Of a stretch of 64,000 bases of DNA, positions 60,113-64,000 are shown in pieces. This DNA is from an uncultured Candidatus Cenarchaeum sp. GTDB taxonomy: Archaea; Thermoproteota; Nitrososphaeria; Nitrososphaerales; Nitrosopumilaceae. Every line of letters begins with the position of its first letter. The first letter of the stretch is position 1. Location of the stretch: positions 790,161 to 854,160 of the forward strand of contig OY282369.1 of NCBI GenBank assembly GCA_958295735.1. The letters run 5' to 3'. The notes under the pieces are model-generated. The model did not search any database. It had not been told where the DNA came from and worked only from the letters and a program-made list of their open reading frames with translations. The position numbers were made by a program, and so were the translations under genes.

Positions 60113-60436
60113 CTAGAGCTTTTCCAGCGCCGCGTCGGCGATGGTGTTCTTGGTGGGGGTCAGGGACACAAAGTAGTGCTTGTCGGCCCTCTCCACCGTG
60201 GGCACCGCCTTGTACGCCCTGGTCTCGAGGTCGAACTCGTAGATCCCCTTTTCGAGCGAGCCCTTCGCGTATATCATCAGGTACGAGTCGCCGGAGTGCG
60301 AGCTGGTCGGTATGAACGACATGACGTACCCGCGGTACGAGTTGACCGGCAGCGTGTTCTTCATGGGAGGCGCCGCGGCGGACATGTACAGGAACACGTC
60401 CTCTATCGACCCGAACTCCTCGTACTCTATGCGCAC
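60113..60436 (-). CDS. Conserved hypothetical protein (107 aa)
   Basis: No domain recognised. The sequence runs RIEYEEFGSIEDVFLYMSAA, PPMKNTLPVNSYRGYVMSF, SGDSYLMIYAKGSLEKGIYE and AVPTVERADKHYFVSLTPTK, a small alpha/beta protein. Complete, with no signal peptide. The TATA run (CTAGGTTATTATACAC on the minus strand, about 60455) is about 25 bases upstream of the ATG. Its last codons and stop are duplicated downstream. Confidence 0.75.
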   Translation of the reverse strand: MRIEYEEFGSIEDVFLYMSAAAPPMKNTLPVNSYRGYVMSFIPTSSHSGDSYLMIYAKGSLEKGIYEFDLETRAYKAVPTVERADKHYFVSLTPTKNTIADAALEKL

Positions 60437-60468
60437 CGTGCCGGCGGCCCGCGCCGTGTATAATAACC

Positions 60469-60575
60469 TAGCCTGCTGCCGGGCCCCGCGCCAAGCTATG
60501 CGGCTCGGTCAACCGCTCCGACATGCTGCTCAAGCCCGACTAGCCTGCTGCCGGGCCCCGCGCCAGGCTATGCGG
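60469..60575 (-). repeat. Duplicated stop-codon region of the CFI-box surface protein gene
   Basis: TAGCCTGCTGCCGGGCCCCG followed by CGCCA(A/G)GCTATGCGG occurs at 60469 and 60541, 72 bp apart. The 60541 copy contains the stop codon (CTA, 60568-60570) of the surface-protein gene, and the 60469 copy carries a duplicated version of it. Confidence 0.8.
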
Positions 60576-61788
60576 CCCCGGCCCTTTTCCGGCGGACGGC
60601 CAGCCGGCGCAGCGCCAGTCCGGCCGCGGCGGGGGCGGCCACGTACATGCCGATGTTGAGCGCTATCACGGAGGCGCCCAGCGCCAGCACGTGCTGTTCC
60701 GAGCCGTCCTCGGCCAGCGACATCACCGACAGGGTGGCGAGCATCGGGGATATGAGCGCGCGGACCGCATCGCGGAACGCCGGGTGCTCCCTCTCCATGT
60801 CGGCCACCGCGGGCGAGAACGAATAGTACGCCGCGTTGAAGGCGGCCATGAACGACGCGCCGGAGCCCGTCGACATCACGGTGCCGTCCCTGATCTCGCG
60901 GAGCTGCTGCACCTGCGGGGCCATCTCCGTGCCGTAGGCGGCGGTGGCTATCAGGCAGGAGCCGCGCTCCTCGGCCACGCACTCGCCGTCCTTTTCCACG
61001 GTGCCGGCGCCGCAGTTGAGCGGGGGCGGGGCCTCGTCGACGCACTTGTCGTCCTTTAGGATCTGGCCGGCGGGGCACTTTACCTCAGGCTCGGGCTCGG
61101 GTTCCGGTTCCGGCTCGGGAGGCGGGGCGGGGGGTTCTTCCACCACGCAGGCCCCGTCCTTTTCCACGGTGCCCGGGCCGCACTGCAGGGCAGGCTTTTC
61201 GTCGACGCACCGCTCGCCCTCAAGCACCTGGCCCGGGGGGCAGGTCAGGGCGGCGGGAGGGGGCGGGGGAGGCGGGGTTGCCGGGGGAGGAGGGGGAGGC
61301 GGAACATCCGGCGTCTCGGCCGGCGGAGCGGCCGGAGGGGGCGGGGGAGGAACGGCTGCCGGGGGAGGAGGGGGCGGGGGCGGGGGGGGCGGCGCGGCGG
61401 GGGGCGCATCGCTTGCCGCGAACGAGAAGGTGTGCTCCATCTTTTGGGCGCCGTGCTGGGCCTTTACGGTATAGTCGCCGCTCTGGCTCCAGAGGGAGCC
61501 GCCGGCCAGTATGGAGAACTGGAAGGTGCCGTCCGAGGCAGGGAGCAACTGGTTGACCGCCACGATGCTGCCGGCGGGGTTGGTTATGACGACCGTCACC
61601 GCGTGCTCCAAGGCGGAGTCGCGCTTTACATCGCCGGTTATCAGGACGGTGTTGCCCTCGGTGTACGTGTCCAGTTCCGTCTCAACCGTGAGCGGGAGCG
61701 TGGACTGCGCGTGGGCCGCGGGAAGGGCGCACGCCAAGACGGACACTGCCAGCACAGTCACCGCCAGTCCGGTTGCATTCCGCCTCAT
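60568..61788 (-). CDS. CFI-box surface protein with proline-rich and cysteine-repeat segments
   Basis: 406 residues, exported. The signal peptide is ATGLAVTVLAVSVLACALPA, cleaved near AHAQ. An Ig-like domain follows (TEGNTVLITGDVKRDSALEH, SGDYTVKAQHGAQKMEHTFS). Then a long Pro-rich region (about residues 130-185) with PPPPPP runs, encoded by the GGC/GGA-rich minisatellite at 61230-61400. Four Cys motifs alternate between CPPGQVLEGERCVDE and CGPGTVEKDGACVVE types, separated by PEPEPEP. The CFI-box follows (SCLIATAAYGTEMAPQVQQL, REIRDGTVMSTGSG). One or two membrane helices end the protein (LALGASVIALNIGMYVAAP), anchoring it in the membrane or S-layer. A promoter AT run lies at about 61810-61822. 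Confidence 0.88.
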   Translation of the reverse strand: MRRNATGLAVTVLAVSVLACALPAAHAQSTLPLTVETELDTYTEGNTVLITGDVKRDSALEHAVTVVITNPAGSIVAVNQLLPASDGTFQFSILAGGSLWSQSGDYTVKAQHGAQKMEHTFSFAASDAPPAAPPPPPPPPPPPAAVPPPPPPAAPPAETPDVPPPPPPPATPPPPPPPAALTCPPGQVLEGERCVDEKPALQCGPGTVEKDGACVVEEPPAPPPEPEPEPEPEPEVKCPAGQILKDDKCVDEAPPPLNCGAGTVEKDGECVAEERGSCLIATAAYGTEMAPQVQQLREIRDGTVMSTGSGASFMAAFNAAYYSFSPAVADMEREHPAFRDAVRALISPMLATLSVMSLAEDGSEQHVLALGASVIALNIGMYVAAPAAAGLALRRLAVRRKRAGAA

Positions 61789-61850
61789 GAGTTGGGGTAG
61801 GCGCGGGGGTTAGTTATTTATGTATTGGAGCGGGCAACCCATCTCGCATT

Positions 61851-61908
61851 CACGCCTGCGGCGGCCGCGGCGGGGCGGTTTTTCGCGCCCAAAATTCGAG
61901 CCATGGGG
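61851..61908 (+). repeat. Short dispersed repeat C, copy 2
   Basis: CACGCCTGCGGCGGCCGCGG, CGGTTTTTCGCGCCCAAAAT and TCGAGCCATGGGGCG match copy 1 at 45638-45693. It lies upstream of the surface-protein promoter and is followed by GC-rich DNA without a gene. Confidence 0.65.
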
Positions 61909-62034
61909 CGGACCAGGGGCGGGGGCGGGGGGACCGGTTCCGGCGGGCGCGCGGTTTCGCTCCCGCGGTTTCGGCATTTCGTGGTAAGTTCCCGCCGGGC
62001 CGGATTCCCGCCCCTCCGGGCGCCCCCGCCAAGC

Positions 62035-63279
62035 TCACACGATAATGCTCGTGGCGTACATTATCGACATGCCCGCCGCCAACCCGGCGGCGGCCGCGGC
62101 GCCGGGGAACCCGGCGCCGGGGCCCCCCGGCCCGCGCTCCATGTCCCTCACCCACCGCAGCACGACCCACGCGACCTGGAATATCGCCCCCACCCCTATC
62201 GACAGGAACACGGCGGCCGAGAGCGGCGAGTACAGGAACCCGCCCATCCAGGCGCCCAGTATGGCGGGGGCGCCCGCCAGCAGCCCGAGGGCGGCCAGCG
62301 CCAGGACGGGCGTCCGCCGGGGGCCGCCGCTGCCGGCCAGCGGCGCCGCTATCGCGATCCCCTCGGTGGTGTTGTGTAGCGCGAACCCCAGCACGAGGAA
62401 GGCCCCGAGGGCGGCCTCGCCGAGCCCCACGGCGGCGCCTATGGCCAGCCCTTCCCCGAGGTTGTGCAGCCCTATGCCGGCCGAGATCATGAGCGCGGCG
62501 GCCATGGGGCTGGCCCGCCCGTTCCCGGAGCCGCCCGCCCGCCGGGCCAGCATCCCCCCCGCCCAGTGCAGGGCCAGGAACGAGAGCGAGGCGGACACGA
62601 CGACGAGCATCGCGCCGCCGAACCCGGCATCCAGGCCGTTCTCTTCCCCCGTAACCCCGGACGCCAGGGACAGGGCCTCCTCGGCCGCGTCGGCCCCCAG
62701 GAACAGGAGCAGGCCCGCTGTAAGCGACAGGAAGAAGACGAGCCGCCGGCTCCGCATCCCGCGCATGAACGGGAGCCAGAGCAGCCCGACCATGACGGGG
62801 ATGACCCCGACGTACACGCCCAGGGTGGCCAGCAACCCCGCGGTGCCGGCGTCCGGCTCCAGGGACGGCGCGGCCGCGTCCACGCGCCGCTCGAAGCGCG
62901 TGCCGTCGTCGGTGGTTATCCCCACGGTGTACGGCTCGGCCTCGTTCCACGGGAACGGTATCCTCACCAGCGCCGACTCGAACCGCTCCAGCCGCCCGTC
63001 CGGCTCGACGGCGGCCGGCTGTATGCGGTCGTTCACGTCGGCTACCGCCACGGAGACGGGGACCGGCCCCGTGTTGCGCACCACGGCCCGGATCTCGCCG
63101 TCCACGAAGTCGATCCTCTCTATGGAGACGTCCGGCAGCGGGACGCCCAGGCCGATGGCCTCCGAGCCGGGGCCGGCCACGTACGCGGCCATGGCCACGA
63201 CGAACGCGAACGGCACGAGGCCCGCCGCCGCCGCGCGGGCCCGGCCGCGCTGCCGCCGGCCGGCGCCCGGATCAGCCAT
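62035..63279 (-). CDS. ZIP-family metal transporter with an external N-terminal domain
   Basis: 414 residues. The first membrane helix (AGLVPFAFVVAMAAYVAG) is followed by about 100 soluble residues with beta-type pattern (DFVDGEIRAVVRNTGPVPVS, NEAEPYTVGITTDDGTRFER), probably outside the cell. The ZIP domain starts near residue 150 (GVYVGVIPVMVGLLWLPFM). The transport helices contain ISAGIGLHNLGEGLAIGAAV and LGFALHNTTEGIAIAAPL, the HNxxEG metal-site motifs. It imports a divalent metal, zinc or copper being the natural candidates. The overlap of its start with the upstream multicopper oxidase stop (8 bases) suggests co-translation and supply of metal for that enzyme. Confidence 0.9.
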   Translation of the reverse strand: MADPGAGRRQRGRARAAAAGLVPFAFVVAMAAYVAGPGSEAIGLGVPLPDVSIERIDFVDGEIRAVVRNTGPVPVSVAVADVNDRIQPAAVEPDGRLERFESALVRIPFPWNEAEPYTVGITTDDGTRFERRVDAAAPSLEPDAGTAGLLATLGVYVGVIPVMVGLLWLPFMRGMRSRRLVFFLSLTAGLLLFLGADAAEEALSLASGVTGEENGLDAGFGGAMLVVVSASLSFLALHWAGGMLARRAGGSGNGRASPMAAALMISAGIGLHNLGEGLAIGAAVGLGEAALGAFLVLGFALHNTTEGIAIAAPLAGSGGPRRTPVLALAALGLLAGAPAILGAWMGGFLYSPLSAAVFLSIGVGAIFQVAWVVLRWVRDMERGPGGPGAGFPGAAAAAGLAAGMSIMYATSIIV

Positions 63280-64000
63280 ACTCCGGCCCGCTTTCCCCCA
63301 CCAGGAACACGCCGCTCCAGCCCTTCTCGGAGAACTCGACCTTGTGCGCGTGGAACAGGTACCTGCCGGGATAGTCGTACGAGAACTCCATTATGCCCCG
63401 CTCGGTCTGCGACAAAGTGACCATGTCCGTGTACGCCGACGGTACGGTGTCCGTGCCCGTGGGGTAGTAGTGGTACAGGTTCCCGTGCAGGTGGAAGTTG
63501 TTCACGGGGTCGAACTCGACCATGTTCACGACGTACACCCGGACGAGCTCGCCCTGCTGTATGCGGACGGGGTGGTGCTGGTAGTGGAACGGGACGGTGT
63601 TGGCCGCGTAAAAGTTGTTCTCGCCGTCAAAGTCGGTGTCCAGCCCGTTGAGCACCATGACCATCTCGTCGGCCGGCGGGCGGCCCTCCTTGGGGTCCAC
63701 GATGTACACCCCGTACAGGCCGTGCGCGATGTGCTCTTCCAGCGGCATGACGTGGCAGTGGTACGGGTGCACGCCCACCGGCTCGGCCCTCCACTCGTAC
63801 GTGAAGCGGCCGCCCCCGGGCCCGACCGGCTCGAATACCCCGTCGAAGCGCGCCTCGTGTATGCCGTGGAAGTGCAGCGTGTGCTCCTTCGAGCCGTTGT
63901 TCACGAAGTGGATCCGCACCAGGTCACCCTCGGTGGCGCGTATGGTCGGCCCCGGGACGGTGCCGTTGAAGGTCCACACGTTGTAGAAGACGCCGGGCGC
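63272..64000 (-). CDS. Two-domain multicopper oxidase (5' end outside the window)
   Basis: The last 243 residues are visible and the N-terminus continues past 64000. Copper ligand motifs are present: HTLHFHGIHEA, HPYHCHVMPLEEHIAHGLYG, HLHGNLYHYYP and YLFHAHKVEFSEKGWSG, enough for type 1 and type 2/3 sites. The arrangement is that of the small two-domain oxidases found in ammonia-oxidising Thaumarchaeota. Possible roles are copper homeostasis or nitrogen-oxide chemistry, which the visible part cannot settle. The stop overlaps the start of the ZIP transporter, so the two form an operon. Confidence 0.9.
   Translation of the reverse strand, partial: APGVFYNVWTFNGTVPGPTIRATEGDLVRIHFVNNGSKEHTLHFHGIHEARFDGVFEPVGPGGGRFTYEWRAEPVGVHPYHCHVMPLEEHIAHGLYGVYIVDPKEGRPPADEMVMVLNGLDTDFDGENNFYAANTVPFHYQHHPVRIQQGELVRVYVVNMVEFDPVNNFHLHGNLYHYYPTGTDTVPSAYTDMVTLSQTERGIMEFSYDYPGRYLFHAHKVEFSEKGWSGVFLVGESGPEYG

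Overview
The window reads as a chromosome segment of a very GC-rich archaeon, most likely a member of the Thaumarchaeota (Nitrososphaerota). The evidence is a eukaryotic-type DNA topoisomerase IB, archaeal RadA, L21e, RpoF, proteasome alpha subunit, archaeal PheS/PheT and CoaD, a TatA protein, CFI-box and cysteine-repeat surface proteins, a two-domain multicopper oxidase next to a ZIP transporter, and strong TATA boxes about 20-30 bases upstream of starts that look leaderless. Many of those starts are GTG or TTG. The species cannot be fixed from this window, and no ammonia-oxidation gene lies in it.

Layout: 0.7-8.6 kb is ordinary core genome (radA; rpl21e-rpoF-ksgA-hemK; an isocitrate dehydrogenase; a metallophosphoesterase; tRNA-Ser; two tiny genes; a probable SRP RNA; an intron-containing tRNA-Met). 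8.7-14.9 kb is a mobile region: a broken IS5-like transposase, an unidentified broken gene, and two inverted copies of one 1.4 kb IS facing outward from an AT-rich patch and 16 perfect copies of a 28-bp tandem repeat. 15-21 kb is core (topoisomerase IB, SDR, TatA, UbiE-like methyltransferase, PsmA, winged-helix regulator). 22.3-30.9 kb is accessory: a protein with two GHKL ATPase domains, a two-gene Schlafen/AlbA_2-type operon, two kinds of MITE, a truncated surface-protein gene, and an IS66-like element with two amber codons. 30.9-36.5 kb is core (gdhA, a glutamine amidotransferase, a secreted protein, coaD, trpS). 36.6-41.3 kb holds a tandem duplicated pair of GHKL-ATPase proteins with a PD-(D/E)XK-like C-terminus. 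pheS-pheT follow. 45.8-48.9 kb holds four tandem paralogous membrane/coiled-coil protein genes on an 858-bp unit, only the first of which has a promoter, and the whole lies between large inverted repeats. 49.5-64 kb is mostly core (EVE protein, OB-HD nuclease-like protein, LarB, malate dehydrogenase, radical SAM protein, surface proteins, ZIP transporter, multicopper oxidase), interrupted by two integrase-core relics and decayed repeats.

Three themes run through the window. Mobile DNA is abundant, and old copies differ from young copies mainly by A/T to G/C changes, so much of the GC-rich gene-less DNA looks like a graveyard of MITEs and IS elements. Short tandem duplications repeatedly involve the 3' end and stop codon of genes (6.7, 19.5, 60.0 and 60.5 kb). 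In-frame minisatellites have expanded inside several proteins. The best candidates for something undescribed are the cassette-like membrane-protein array at 45.8-49.5 kb and the duplicated GHKL/nuclease-like pair at 36.7-41.3 kb.
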